Shown in pieces: positions 34,776 through 47,185 of a DNA stretch of 64,000 bases. The number at the start of each line of letters is the position of its first letter. Position 1 is the first letter of the stretch. The stretch is from Bagarius yarrelli (Eukaryota; Chordata; Actinopteri; Siluriformes; Sisoridae), in contig VCAZ01000283.1 of NCBI GenBank assembly GCA_005784505.1, forward strand, positions 1-64,000, written 5' to 3'. A program made the translations under genes and the position numbers. The notes beneath the pieces were generated by a model. That model was given only the letters and a program-made list of their open reading frames with translations, searched no databases and was not told the DNA's origin.

Positions 34776-35019
34776 ACTTTATTCATCCCAAAGGCAAATT
34801 TAAACTTCCAGCATTTTCCACAGATAAACGTAGACATAATGTAAACAATCAAAAAAGGAAATACAAATACTAGAAATATAAATATAAAGACTGTGCAAGC
34901 GTTATGATGAGTCTGTGAAATGAGGAAGGAAATGAAATCATTAAAGAGTGAACATTAAAACTACATTAAATCATGAATAAAATACAGCTGAACTGCTTGT
35001 ACTGTTTTCCTTCTTTTTT

Positions 35020-35515
35020 GTCACTCAACCCCCACCCCACCCCAAACATCGAGCTACATATGCCACAACTGAGCTGCCAGTGATCCAGACCCCATCTCCA
35101 CTCCGGACCTGTCTAACCCACCCCGCTGACCCGCTCCAGCTGATGATCACATAACCAGGAGGACGTTTCCACTCTGCCATAAAGACGTTTCAGCTGTTCT
35201 TTAAGGACTTATGATTTAAGTTGCTCACACACACACACACACACACAGTGTAACCACATAATTCCTGCTACCTGTTTTTCACCCATATAAGGACGGGTTC
35301 TCTGTTGAGTCTGGTTTCTCTCAAGGTTTCCTCCTATTCCGTCTCAGGGAGTTTTTCCTTGCCACCGTCGCCTCCGGCTTGCTCATCAGGGACAAACTGA
35401 TTTCTGATTCATTTTCATCTTATCATTTCTTTATGATTGTGTAAAGCTGCTGTGTGACAATGAGCATCGTAAAAAGGGCCAAACAAATAAAATTGAATTA
35501 AAAATCGAATTGAAT
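35020..35515 (+). repeat. Fish retroelement 3' region (AAATTGAATT tail)
   Basis: The block has the familiar words ttctctgttgagtctggtttc, ctcaaggtttcctcctattcc, gggagtttttccttgccacc, ctccggcttgctcatcaggg and tgtaaagctgctgtgtgacaatg, and ends caaacaaataaaattgaatt. It is a common fish repeat that I believe is a non-LTR retrotransposon end. A weaker fragment is at 39880-39935. Confidence 0.65.
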
Positions 35516-36245
35516 AGTGTTGTTTGATCTTATAGTCAAATATAAAATAGTTGCATTAAGAATCCAAATTGTACAGAAGCCTGATCTGTTCTTTCCATTG
35601 GATCACTTTATCAACGTTATTGTGGAGATCTGAATCACACATTTCCTCCTTCCCATGTTATTAAAAATCTTATAATAGAAGTGCAGCAGTAAAGTACACT
35701 GATTAAAAATGTCTGATGAATTAATGCCAGTGTGCTGCGAAAGGGTTCAAATCTGGGGTGAATTAGTAACGTCTGTGAAATCTGTTAAAAAAAAATACTC
35801 AGAATGTTTTTTCCTCATCCTTTTGTCTAAAGCGTGTACTATCCTTTCCACACAGAGACTAAAACACTTTCAGATGTGTTGATTCATTGTTTTTTTGCGC
35901 TCGTTTTGATTTAATGACTCATTTCCTCATCTCCAGCTTCAGTGTCCCTCAGTATATAATTGCTAGCAGATGTGTGACGTCTAAAAGCTGCTCACCAGGT
36001 TTTCAGCATCCGGATGAGGTGTGGATTTGCCAGAGGATCTCTGTGATCTAACCTGCGCGATACACTGACTCATGAGCGTCTGGTTCCTTCTACTCGACCC
36101 TGCAGCCGATTGTGAGCCTGACACCGCTCACACTCTCGTCTCTGTTATCAGTCAGATAAACATGAAAATAGTCGGTTTTAGTTCTAAAAATTAATCAATC
36201 TCGTTTTATTTTAACCAATTCTTTTTTTACCAATTCTTTACTTGA
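35516..36245. other. Intergenic, no gene seen
   Basis: Unique-looking spacer. The 35920-36150 part is more GC-rich (gtctggttccttctactcg) but holds no recognisable exon. Confidence 0.5.
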
Positions 36246-36247
36246 TC

Positions 36248-36825
36248 CGCTAAATCCGCTTATTCCCTAATTCGGGGTCACGGGGATCTGCTGGAATCTA
36301 TCCCAGCCGTCTCTGAAAGGATGAAAGGCAGGAGGGGGAAACCCTGGACAGGTCACCAGTCCATTACAGGGCCACACACACACACACACACTCATTCCTA
36401 TCGGCAATTTAAAATCACCAATCAATCTAACATACATGTTTTTGGACTGTGGGAGAACACCGGAGAACCCAGAGTCATCCAACCCAAGCAAGCACATGGA
36501 GAACATACAAACTCCATACCAAAAGACCCCTGTTTGGGAATCGAACCCAGGACCTTTTTGCAGTGCTAATCACTAAGCCACCCTGCTGTAGAGTTTCACA
36601 AAATGATTTATTAAGATTTAATCTATTTACTGTGATGTTAATATTTACATTGCTGGCATTTGGCAGACACCTTTATCCAGAGCAACTTACATTTATCTTC
36701 TGTTTTTATACAACTGAGCAGTTATGGGTTAGGGGCCTTGCTCGGGGGCCCAGCAGTGGCAGCTATGTGGTGCTAGGAAATTGAAACCAACGGTCCAACA
36801 CCATAACCACTAAGCTACCCCTTCC
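36248..36825 (-). repeat. GGATGG-type repeat followed by V-SINE-like SINE
   Basis: 36248-36590 is a near full-length minus-strand GGATGG-type copy (attccctaattcggggtcac through catgtttttggactgtggg to ctaagccaccctgctg). 36648-36825 is a minus-strand V-SINE-like copy (gcatttggcagacacctttatccagagcaac). Confidence 0.85.
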
Positions 36826-37554
36826 CCTATTTATTGAATACAGATAAATTAGTTTACAGAGTCTGCTGAAATGTTTGTCTCGTGCGTTTCAGTGAGTGTC
36901 ACCTTTCCTCCAGATTTGCTGGGACTTTTCTTCTGACTCCGAAAGGACTGATTGTGCAGGCTTTTTTTTCTCCGCCGGTTAAGACGACTACAGACGTCTG
37001 GCCTGGTTTTATGTTTAATTTTATTTACTCTATGTGCCTAAAAGTTTTATTTTTTAGTTTAGTTGTAAACAGCTGGAATGGTTCTAAACAGCTGTTATAT
37101 AAGAATAAAGGAACCAACTGACAGGACATTTCAGCATGTGTTTCTGTATGTAGGGAAGTTCGAGGGCACTGTGACACATATTCTCCACTAGGACACTGAA
37201 GTAAGCGTGTTTACTCTCAATTGGGGCACCCTCGAGGGCATTTCATCATCATTCTTCCATTCGAAGGGCTGAGATTTGGGCACGCTATCAGATTTCCTCC
37301 AATTCATCTATTATTGCAACTTAGTGGGCAATGTATGTTTGTTACACCATGGGGCAAAGCATTCAAGATTCAAGAGTTTATTGTTATGTGTATAGAAAAA
37401 AAAGGTCTGTTGCACCATACAATGATTTTTTTGGAATTTTCTCAGCAGTCTAGAACATTTTGAATTATAAGGGTTTAATAAGGGGGAGGAAAAGAGAAAG
37501 ACAGACGAGGTAAATGAAATTTTACAAAAATAATTACTAGTGCAAATAAAAAAC

Positions 37555-37905
37555 TTCTATTCATCCATCTATTGTCTATACCCACTTGTTTCAATCAGGG
37601 TCACAGGGATCAGCTGGAGTCTGTCATTGGGTGAAGAGCTGGGGTCACACTGGACAGGTCACCAGTCCATCACAGGGCCATATTCAGACAAACAACCACA
37701 CACACTCGCTCCTATAGGCAATTAAAATCACCAATCAACATAACATACATGTTTTTGGACTGTGGGAGAAAACCGGAGAACCCGGAATAAACCTACGCAA
37801 GCACAGGAAGAACATACAAACCCCCACAAATACATTTGTTGCACAGAAATACCCCACTTCTTGCTGTGATGCCGCTAACCACTAAGCCACTGTGCTGCTG
37901 CAAAT
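37555..37905 (-). repeat. GGATGG-type repeat
   Basis: Minus-strand copy opening with the ttcatccatctattgtctata tail, then gtcacagggatcagctggag, ggacaggtcaccagtccatc, acatgtttttggactgtggg and ctaaccactaagccactgtgctg. Confidence 0.85.
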
Positions 37906-38289
37906 AAAAAAAGTGTAGACCCTGATGTGATGTTCTAACCAAGTGTAATGTGTTTTAAGACCAGGTACGATCAGTAATGGTAACACCCAGAAATCTGAAG
38001 TTTCTCTCTCTTTCCACCTTAGTCTCACTAATACTGATTGTTGAGTGCTGTTCCCTAATACTGATTGTTGTCCTGGCAGCACTTCGCTAACTCAACTACT
38101 TCCCTTCTGTTTGCTGATTCCTCACCTCCCATTATCAGACCCATGACCTTGATATAATCAGCAAATATAATTATGCTGGTGTTGTTCTGGGAGGCCGTGT
38201 ACAGCCCTGTGGTATTCCTGTGTTTATGATTATTGACCTGGATGTGTGTTTTTTTTATTCATACTAATTGAGGTCTGGCAGTTAAAAAG

Positions 38290-38700
38290 TCCAACACCCA
38301 GTTTCAGTGGAAGGTTTTCCTGTTCTTGTTTATTGTCTTTCTTGTTTCATGTTTTTTGTTTTTCTTGTTTTTTGTTGATTCTTGTTCATTGTTTGTTTTG
38401 TCTCTAGGCTACACTATGCTAGCTAGCTTAGCTAGCCTAGGCAGTGTTTTGTTTACTTCCTTGTTCTTCCATGTCTTCCTGTCATGTGCTTCCCCTTGTC
38501 CTTGTCATTGGTTAGTTGGGTCCTAAGTGTTCACAGGTGTTTTGTCCTGTGTATTTATAGCCCCTCTGTCTGTCCTGTCTTTGTGGTTTGTTGTTTGCTG
38601 TTACCACTGTGGCGAGTTCAGGTTCCTGCTAGGTTCCTGCTAGGTTCCTGCTAGGTTCCTGCTAGGTTCCTGCTAGGTTCCTGCTATAGTATTTTGTATA
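38290..38700. repeat. T-rich element with 11-bp tandem repeat
   Basis: A T- and G-rich stretch, similar in style to 4320-4740, includes tgtgtatttatagcccc (a TATA-like word) and about six tandem copies of gctaggttcct (38628-38692). A solo LTR is possible. No paired LTR or coding remains were seen. Confidence 0.4.
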
Positions 38701-40145
38701 TAAACTGCACTTGGGTTCTAAATACCTCTCGCCTCAGTAGACTATCGGCACATTCAGAGGATGGAAGGCACAACAAGGTTGAACAGCTTGGATAAAAATT
38801 ACTGCGTTGAACAATGAACTATAATTAATAAACAGCAGGTAAACATAGCTGTCATTGTTCTCCAAATGTTTAAGAGAAATGTGTAGTATTGTGCTGATAG
38901 CGTTCTCTGGGGATCTGTTCAGTCAAACTGGAGTGGGTCAAAGATGACTGGAATTACAGTCCATACAATTTTTTTTTTTGTGGTTCTCAGGCAGGGGAAG
39001 GTTGATGGTCCTTTTTAAGATGGTGGGACAGATATGTATATCAGCTAGTACAGATGAGCAGTTTGCAGGGATCGGCTCTCTGGGCAGGCTAATTTTTTTC
39101 CAAAAGTTGTGGCCACAACTGCTGAAGTAAATGAGGTAACTAGTAGTTTGCAGATGTCCTAGTGTTTCATTATAGGGGGTCTCAAAGTGTAAAGAATTCA
39201 TTGAAATACAGCTGTCAGTGATATTACAACTGCTTTTGCTCTGATAGCCTGTGATATTCCGTAGTCTCTGCCAAACGCATAAGGCGCCAGCAGTAGTATA
39301 ATGGCACTTCAGTATCAGCCTGTATTCTTCCTTGGCAGTCCTAATGGTTCCTTAAAGGTCATACCTGGCTTTCTTGTAGTCACTGGCATTACCTGAGATG
39401 CAGTAGAGCGAGCATACAACATGGCAGAACGTCACAGTTTTCTACCCATATCAAACCCATGCTTTGTAAATTCACCAGTGGTTTAAACCCACATATTTTA
39501 TGTGTACAGTTTCATAGAAACCAGAGTCTAGACCAGGGGCACAAGATAGGACAAGCTGCCAACACATCATAGTCGAGTATCTATCATACCTCCTTATATA
39601 TACAGCTGAAATACCAAGGCAAGCTAACTCACTCTAAGATAAAAGTCCCAATAACCATGGAAGTAACATAAAATGATTGTATATTTGTTAATTGATTGGG
39701 TAATGAACAGATGAACAGATGAACGGATGAATGGATGGATGGATGGATGGATGGATGGATTTTTCCTGTTGCTGTTGTACCAGTTTGCTCATTTGGGATA
39801 AATTATTATTAAATATTTTGTATTATTTCATATTTTTATTAATTTAAATGTAATTTGCACTTTTGTCTTCTGTGAAGCTCCTTTGTGACGAATGCTGTTG
39901 TTAAAAGTACTATAAAAATAATATTTAATTGCATTTCCTTTTATTGCCATTATTGGATAGACAGATATACATAAATAGATTAATTGATCGATTGATTGAT
40001 TAATGTGTGTATGTACGTATGTATGTATGTATAAACATATTTTGAGAATTAAAATAAAAATATTAAATATTTAAAGCTTCAAAAGAACAAAAAAAATCAT
40101 ATAAATCTTTTTTTTTTTGCTTTGGAAATCAAGTAAAAGTTCAAA
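38701..40145. other. Intergenic, no gene seen
   Basis: Spacer with a ggatggat run (39727-39760), a retroelement scrap at 39880-39935 and a gtatgtatgta run (40010-40032). No exon was recognised. Confidence 0.5.
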
Positions 40146-40350
40146 GCATCTTTAGATTAGATTAGATTAGATTAGATTAGATTAGATTAGATTAGATTAG
40201 ATTCAACTTTATTGTCATTGTGCAAGGTACATGTACAGAGCCAATGAAATGCAGTTAGCATCTAACCAGAAGTTCATAAGTGGCTTATTTACAATAAATA
40301 GCAGTGTAATAAATAGGGTGTGGGGTTGATAGTTACAGAGGTGGGGGTAA
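40146..40350 (-). repeat. (ATTAG)n run with retroelement end
   Basis: An attagattag run (40153-40203) is followed by caactttattgtcattgtgc, aaggtacatgtacagagcc and aatgaaatgcagttagcatc, the reverse of a frequent fish non-LTR retrotransposon 3' end as I recall it. Confidence 0.55.
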
Positions 40351-41198
40351 ATAATGTACAGAAGGTATATGGATAGAATATAGAGGTGTAACAATAGATA
40401 GTTATAGATTGTGCAAAGATGCATAATGATGGGTAGTGCAAAGCTATAGTACATCTAAATTTATAATTCAGGTCTTTAACCTGTTAATAAGAACCTTCAA
40501 ATATTTAAGAAATGTATGTGAATCACTTCTTTTCTTTTTAGGGCATCACATGTTTAGGCTCGTTTGGATTATTTTCCAAATGTTCCGTCACAGTAAAAAT
40601 CAAAACTTCTATAACTAGGTGAGACTCTAACACCATTTTCATGAATTTCTGCTGGATTATAACTCTACACGCCATGTGCTTGAGAAATCGAGTGTTTACA
40701 GAAAACATAACTTGATCTGTCCAGCTGATCCTTATTACACAACTACAAACACATCGTCAGTCCAGACGTGGTTGCAACGTGAGTAAAATCCCAGAGAACC
40801 AGCTGAAAGGAGATTAGGAAAAAAAAGAGATAAACTATCAGTGCTGATTAACCGGGACGCCGACTAGCAAAGTGTCTCAAGGGACTGATGACTTTTTTTT
40901 TCCATTGTGTTTGTCTTTGGTTTGTTCTCCTGCTGAGTAACTCTGAAGCATGTTGTGACGTGCCTCCTTAGGCATGGGAAGTGTTCCAGGAACAAGTTTG
41001 AGCAACTTGAAGCGAAGGGGCTGAGTCGCAGAGTTACTGCTTAGTGGAATAAAACTCGGTAAAGACCAAGCAGTATGTCTCAGGAGCTTAGAAGAATGCA
41101 AGATGTTTTATGATTTCTAGCTTTTCCTTCATCTGAGCTACAATTTTCCGGACATCCCAAGCTATCGGACTGACGAAGCTTAAAAAAAAAAATTACTA

Positions 41199-42146
41199 AT
41201 GGAATATCACGCAAGTGACAACTGTACAGCTGGAAGTAAGGATCTGTACACCTTCTACTTCTCTGTGATGATCGTGGAGTTTATCCTGGCTCTTCCTTTG
41301 AACCTTACCGTGATCTACCTCTTCATATTTAAATTAAAATTCTGGAAATCCAAAAGCAACAACATTTTTCTCTTCAATCTCGTCCTGGCGGATATCCTGC
41401 TGCTGATCTGCTTGCCGGTCAGGGCGTATTACTTTCAGCGAGGGGAGAGACGGAGTAACAACAACATCGTCTGCAAATCGGTTCTCTTTATGCTCTTCTT
41501 GAACCGAGGAGCCAGCATCGCCTTCCTGACTATCATTTCCATCGACCGTTACTTCAGCGTGGTTCACCCCGGATATAAGAACCCGTTCAAGATCCGTAAA
41601 CGATCTGTTCTCATCTCTGTCCTGGTCTGGGTGGTGCTTCTGCCTCTGACCATCCCGTCCATGCTGACCACCTTCGAGTGCTGCAACAGCAACGGTACGG
41701 ACGAGACACCCACCGACGTGATTGCAGAGAACGCCATCGCTATCACCTTCAGAGAGCTGGTGTTTTTCACACCGGTTCTTATCCCCTCTATCATCCTGGT
41801 CTACTGTACTATCAAGATCACCAATAGGCTGAAGGAGAAGACGGTCGGCGACAGGACCAAGTTGAGGAGAGCCGTGTTCCTGGTCACGCTGGTCGTCTTG
41901 GTGTTTGTATTCTGCTTTTGGCCGTCTGCCATTTCAAGGCTGGTACTGCTGATGGCCAGACTCAAGGAGCTACCGAGAGCGGAAGAAATCGCCGTTCAGG
42001 TTTACGACGGCCTCATGTGCCTCTCGTATCTGGATTGTCTGCTGGACCCCATAGTCTACTGTCTGAGCAGTACTACGTTCAAAAACTTATACATATCTAC
42101 GTTTTTTCCTTTTCTGATGAAAGGACAACACATGGAACATCACTGA
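41199..42146 (+). CDS. gpr31: GPR31-like class A G-protein-coupled receptor, single exon
   Basis: The 315-aa protein is a rhodopsin-like receptor with seven membrane segments (about 20-45, 55-78, 92-115, 136-158, 186-208, 226-252 and 269-290). Landmarks are a short N-terminus with sequon N8-C-T, LVLAD (61-65), C92 at the start of TM3, SIDRYFSVVHP (114-124) with the DRY switch, a Cys pair (161-162) in extracellular loop 2, FCFWPS (238-243) in TM6 and DPIVY (283-287) in TM7, in place of NPxxY. The DRYxxVVHP style and TM6-TM7 are typical of the GPR31/OXER1/hydroxycarboxylic acid receptor group. Human GPR31, a receptor reported for 12-HETE, maps near TTLL2 and UNC93A, so synteny favours GPR31. 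Ligand identity cannot be read from sequence. No intron interrupts the frame, as usual for this group. Confidence 0.82.
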   Translation: MEYHASDNCTAGSKDLYTFYFSVMIVEFILALPLNLTVIYLFIFKLKFWKSKSNNIFLFNLVLADILLLICLPVRAYYFQRGERRSNNNIVCKSVLFMLFLNRGASIAFLTIISIDRYFSVVHPGYKNPFKIRKRSVLISVLVWVVLLPLTIPSMLTTFECCNSNGTDETPTDVIAENAIAITFRELVFFTPVLIPSIILVYCTIKITNRLKEKTVGDRTKLRRAVFLVTLVVLVFVFCFWPSAISRLVLLMARLKELPRAEEIAVQVYDGLMCLSYLDCLLDPIVYCLSSTTFKNLYISTFFPFLMKGQHMEHH

Positions 42147-42149
42147 AAC

Positions 42150-43435
42150 TTCATCAGGTGTACAAATGCACACAAGAATGAATGTAATAACAACAAAAAA
42201 AAAACACCTTAAGCTTGAATTTTTTTTACCAAACTTGAGTCTTATTAATAATTTTTTTGGAATTGAATAATATTCTGTGTAATAATAATGAATGTGTTAC
42301 TACTAATTGTGTTTGTTTGTTATATTGTAATCGTTTAACTGTATTAATACAGTGCCAAGCTCCAGATTATGTACAGTGGCGCCCACAGACATTTCTCTGC
42401 ATTTTAATTGATATTACCCTCTGCGCTCAAACTTGCGGGGGGTGGGTGGTCTTGGGGGGCTCCAGGGGGCGCCGCTAACTATGTATTATGTGCTATAAGG
42501 TTGTTAGCGTTTCATTTCCTTTTTATTTTCACTAAACCTGCTGTTTTTTTGTGTGTTTTGGGCAGCGATAGAAATGTAAAAAATATTTATAAAATTAAGA
42601 GTGTTTTGATGGAGTCACGGAGTGTTTTTTTTTTTTTTAATTTTTTATTGTATTCTTATACTATAAACTGCAATTCAGCTCTGCAGAAACGGTTGACGTG
42701 CGGACCGAGTGTGAGGAGTTCTTTTTTTTTTAATAAAAAGACGATGTGTCTCAGATGTTGGTTCGTTCCTTGGAAGCGTGATCGCAAGGACAGATTTGCA
42801 AATGTCCTTATCTAAAGCGACTTACATACAGGGGTAAAGACCTTGCCCCAGGGCCGAGCGGTGGCATCTTGAACTCATAACCTTTAGTAGTTTTTTTATT
42901 ACAAATGATTTTTTAAGGATATTTATTGAACTTTACAAAATGTTTTATGTTAGTATTTATTTGATTATTATTATAATCATCAATAAGACTAATAACAATG
43001 AATTATATAATTTTGTAATAATTAATTTCATTGTAATATAAGTTTCAGCCTATTAACGTTTTAATGATTTTTTAAACCATATTTTCTATTCTTTATTTTT
43101 TTATCCTTTAAAAGTGTGAGGAGTTTTTTATAGAGGTTTTTTAAGTGTCCCAGCATTATTGCACAATGAAAATTCGATAGGAGATTTTTTTTTATCCAGA
43201 GCAACTGACTTTTATCATTTCTATATTAACAATTAAGTCCTTTCTATTGTCTTGTGGTAAAATCTGATCCTATTTTAATCTTTAATATTAAACTTATGGT
43301 TTTTTTGTATGCAATTGAGTGCAAAAATTAAATTTTTATGCTTAAACATGTTAAATCACAAGGACAAACATTAAAATGTTATATGATTATAAAAAGATAA
43401 AGTTAAAATAAATAACAGAATGTTGAGGTCATGTA
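42150..43435. other. 3' flank of gpr31, AT-rich, one SINE fragment
   Basis: Mostly AT-rich. A minus-strand V-SINE-like fragment lies at 42795-42885 (tgtccttatctaaagcgacttaca). An aataaa near 42732 is one possible polyadenylation signal for gpr31. Reading frames here lack homology. Confidence 0.5.
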
Positions 43436-43439
43436 ACCA

Positions 43440-43560
43440 AAAAACCATCCATCCATCCATCCATCCATCCATCCATCCATCCATCCATCCAACCATCCAT
43501 CCATCCATCCAGTATACTACATAATATCTCTCTCTCTATCATATATCTATCTATCTATTG
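43440..43560. repeat. (CATC)n and (ATCT)n microsatellites
   Basis: A catccatccatcc run (43446-43511) is followed by a short ctctctctatcatatatctatc run (43527-43558). Confidence 0.95.
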
Positions 43561-44440
43561 ACAAAGTAAGAGATCTCATGAGTGACAAATTAGCAAATGC
43601 AGTTACGTAGCTGTGCGTGCACACACACACACACACACAGCAGTATGTCGTAACACTGCACTCTTTAATGACCTCGTGTGAATTCAGTAGCTGTAAATCA
43701 CTGCTGTTTAACCCTGATTGCATCACTCGAATCGTGGCTTACGATCATATGAACCATTTATAGGATTAAAAATCAGCTTTTCATTAAAGAATTGTTTTCC
43801 AGCTGACATTTATAGACTTTTATAGGCATTAGCACAGTCATTAAACTGCTGCTGCTTCAGGGTTGCGGCTGTCAGTCTCAGATCACCTGTCAGCACTTAT
43901 GCTGGGACTCGTGCATCTCTGTTTATACCAGCAGCCCTAATTCACCATGTCAGGAGTCGAGCCATGAACCTTGTGTATAATCATTTAATCCTGTTATACT
44001 TTATGTGCTGTAAATGTTTCTGTATTCACTAATAATGTGTTTTTACACACAACAGATCCTTCTTAATCTGTCGCTATTTCCTATAGCACTAGTTACTACA
44101 GCGCTAAGTAGTAAAAGAGAATTAAAAAAAGAAATGTGTTCAGAAAGACAAAAAAAAGGAAGAAAGGAATATGGGAAAAAATAAAGAAAGGAAGCAGGAA
44201 GGAAATAAAGTCAGGAAAATATTTATGAAACAGGAAAAAATAAATAAAAAGAAAAAAAATGAAAGAATAATATTAATAAATTAATAAATCGCCTTCTGAC
44301 CAATCAGCAAATAAAGAAAAATAAAACAGTGATGTCCCGCCTTTTTTACTCACTCAGATGACCTGCGAATTCTGTTAGCTTTAGTTGTAGTATGGATTAA
44401 AATGTCAAGCATCGAGCCTTAATTCAAGCTTATTAAAATT
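43561..44440. other. Unique intergenic stretch
   Basis: The 43650-43960 part is free of recognised repeats and of mixed composition (gaccatgtcaggag-like and ttaaccctgattgcatcac words). It could hold regulatory sequence for gpr31 or plg. From 44120 it becomes A-rich simple sequence. Confidence 0.35.
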
Positions 44441-44444
44441 CTGT

Positions 44445-45285
44445 AAATGTTCCTATATTTATTAATAATCCTGTTTAGGTCCCTTTATTCACTTATAATC
44501 CTGTACATGTGCCTAATTTCACTAAAGATTCTATAAATAAGACTATATTCACTAATAATCCTGTACAGGTGCATATATTCACTAATAATCCTGTACAGGT
44601 GCAATATATTCACTAATTCACTAATCCTGTACATGTGCATATATTCACATAATAATCCTGGGATCCTGTACAGAATGAGTATTATTCATAATATCCTGTA
44701 CATGTGCACTAATAATCCTGTACAGGTGAATATATTCACTAATAATCCTGTACAGGTGAATATATTCACTAATAATCCTGTACATGTGCATATATTCACT
44801 AATAATCACTAATCCTGTACTATATCCTGTACATGTGCATATCTACTGTGCATATATTCACTAATAATCCACTAATAATCCTGTACATGTGCATATATAC
44901 TAATCCTGACTAATAATCCTAAGAATATATCCTGTACATGTGCATATATTCACTAATAATAATCCTGTACATGTGATTCTATATATAATAATCCCTGTAC
45001 ATCACTAATAATCCTGTACATGTGCATATATTCACTAATAATCCTGTACAGGTGAATATATTCACTAATAATCCTGTACATGTGCATATATTCACTAATA
45101 ATCCTGTACAGGTGAATATATCACTACTAATCCCCTGTATCATGGTGAATATATTCACTAATATCACTAATAATCCTGTAATCATGTAAGTGGTGAAATA
45201 TTCACTAATAATCCTGTACAGGTGAATAAATTCACTAATAATCCTGTAAAATGAATATATTCCTAATAATCTAATATCATGTAAA
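44445..45285. repeat. 30-bp minisatellite (TTCACTAATAATCCTGTACA type)
   Basis: About 840 bases of tandem units contain attcactaataatcctgtac followed by aggtgaata or atgtgcata. The period is near 30 bases. Units around 44640-45000 are scrambled by indels, while flanking ones are regular. Confidence 0.9.
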
Positions 45286-45374
45286 ATCATCAAAATCACT
45301 ATTAATAGGAGTGTCGGTTTGTCCCAGGCATCTAACTGTCTCTTACTTTATAGTTCAGGTTTATGTAAATGTCT

Positions 45375-45865
45375 TTATTTGTCACTTATCCTTTTTATAG
45401 CACAGTGAAATACTTTCTTCGCATATCCCATCTCAGTAAGTTGGGGGTCAGGGTGCAGGATCAGTTATGATGCAGCGGCCCTGGAGCAGGAAAGGTTAAG
45501 GGTCTTGCTCAAGAACCCAACTGTGGCGGTGGTGGAGCTTAAACCTAGGGTTAGGGTTAGGGCAAGTGGTAAGTGGTAGCTCAGTGGTTAAAGTGTTGGA
45601 CTGCCAATTGGGGTTCGATTCCCACCAAGCTACCACTGATAGGCCCCTTAGCAGGGCCCTTTGCTCAAGTTGTATTAAAGAGATAAAATGTGAGTAACTC
45701 TGGATAAGGGTGTCTGCCAAATACTGTACATGTAACCAAGGTCTTCAAATCAACAACTCAGGCTGGCTTTGGCAGTGGCAGTGGTGGGGCTTGAACCCAG
45801 GTCTTTCTGGTCTTTGGATTAACAATGCAGCCCCTTGACCATGTGAGCCACCACTGCCCCTTCAA
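45375..45865. repeat. SINE cluster
   Basis: Second-family SINE, minus (45375-45560); V-SINE-like, plus, near full length (45565-45735, ending ctctggataagggtgtctgcc); and a second-family head, minus (45770-45862, cttgaacccaggtctttctgg). A double ttaggg word sits at 45547-45560 between the first two. Confidence 0.75.
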
Positions 45866-45899
45866 CTTAAATTGTACCATTATGTGTTTTTTTACTCAC

Positions 45900-45974
45900 C
45901 TGAGCTTAGAACGTTCTGTTCATGAAGAGCTTTCCGGAGCTGCTTTCCAGCTGCGCCACCTGCATCTGCGGGAG
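45900..45974 (-). other. Candidate orphan exon, 75 nt, minus strand
   Basis: On the minus strand, atttagcag precedes and gtgagt follows a 75-base segment that is more GC-rich than its surroundings. Read in phase 1-1 it is open and encodes PADAGGAAGKQLRKALHEQNVLSS. The other two frames contain stops near the 3' end. I do not recognise the peptide and found no partner exon with certainty. It could belong to an unidentified minus-strand gene between gpr31 and plg, be part of a pseudogene, or be chance. Confidence 0.3.
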
Positions 45975-46534
45975 CTGCTAAATACACAATACACACACAC
46001 ACACACACAAACACCACAAACAGGTGAACCACGAAAAGTTATAATGAATGAAACACCTTTTTTTTCTGAAAACATCTTGTAGACACTCTGGAATGTAATC
46101 TGATTTACCCCAATTACCCCCAAATTCATCAAAACTAATCTCATCATAACCTCCTGTTATGAGAAAGGAAGAGATGAACATCACGACAGCATAGCATAAC
46201 GTTAGGAAAAGGCTCAAATATCAAGAAGAAACATCAAGACGTCACTGACTGACATCAGTCACACAAAACAACAACAAAACAGAAGAGCGAACTCCTTTAT
46301 TTTGCCCATTAACAATGAAATTATTTATTTATGAGTTTAAGAAAACAGAGAGCCACATAATTCCTGCCCTCAGCCCTCAGGTAGGAAATCTACGGACAAT
46401 ACTGACCGAAACCCCTAAACTCTTTCTCACTCCCTAACAAATCCCTCTACTCTACTGACATACTGATACCCTAAACTCTTTCTCTCCTCCCTCCTCTACC
46501 CAGCTGTATCAGTGTGAGCTCTCTGACTGTGTGT

Positions 46535-46542
46535 GTGTGTTT

Positions 46543-46582
<40 letters not shown>

Positions 46583-47127
46583 CGGATTTCCTGGAGCTCA
46601 TGTCCTGACCCTCTACCTCTCGGGCGATGCTGTGGTTGTGTGGATGTTGATAGTCCTGTGGGTTTGGGTGGGTGAGATTGAAGCGCCTCCTGCAGGACTC
46701 CTTCATTCACTGACTCACAGTAAGGAAGTGCATAAGGAGGCGGAGAGGCAGGAGGAAGCCGACGCTGCTTTACTTTCTCTTCACTTTTTGCTTTCTTTGC
46801 TACTTTGTTTTCTCTCACTTTTTGTTTTACTTTGTTTTTTTACCGCCTCAGTGGTCAAAACCGTCACTGTGGAGTCAAAAACCCTGTCGAGGTCACCCCC
46901 TGCAGGGCTTCTCCCGAGAAAAGGAATTCTCACCGACACCGACCTGGAAAAAACAGAGAGAGAGGAAGAGAGAGAGCAAGAGCGAGAGAGAGAGTAAGAG
47001 AGAGGAAGGGAGAGAGGGAGAGATGAGAGAGACTGAGAGAGAGAGAAGAGAGAGAGAGAGCAAGAGAGTAAGAGAGAGAAAGGAAGAGAGGGAGAGAGAG
47101 AGAGAGAGTGAGAGAGAGAAAGAGAGA

Positions 47128-47172
<45 letters not shown>

Positions 47173-47185
47173 AGGGAGAGAGAGT
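46535..47185. repeat. GA-rich microsatellites flanking a GC-richer segment
   Basis: GA runs lie at 46543-46580 and 46950-47185. The segment between (46590-46950) has fairly balanced composition and open frames on both strands (minus: PPPYALPYCESVNEGVLQE), but no family was recognised. It is more likely non-coding or a UTR. Confidence 0.6.

Noticed and set aside
41334..41794. Minus-strand frames antisense to gpr31
   Set aside because: Shadows of a conserved receptor gene; no independent homology.
45545..45562. Telomere-like ttagggttaggg words here and at 11911-11926
   Set aside because: Only two or three repeats each, inside other repeats. Too short to claim an interstitial telomere.
46471..46818. 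115-residue minus-strand frame with PPPYALPYCESVNEGVLQE
   Set aside because: No family recognised, both flanks are GA repeats, and the opposite strand is equally open.
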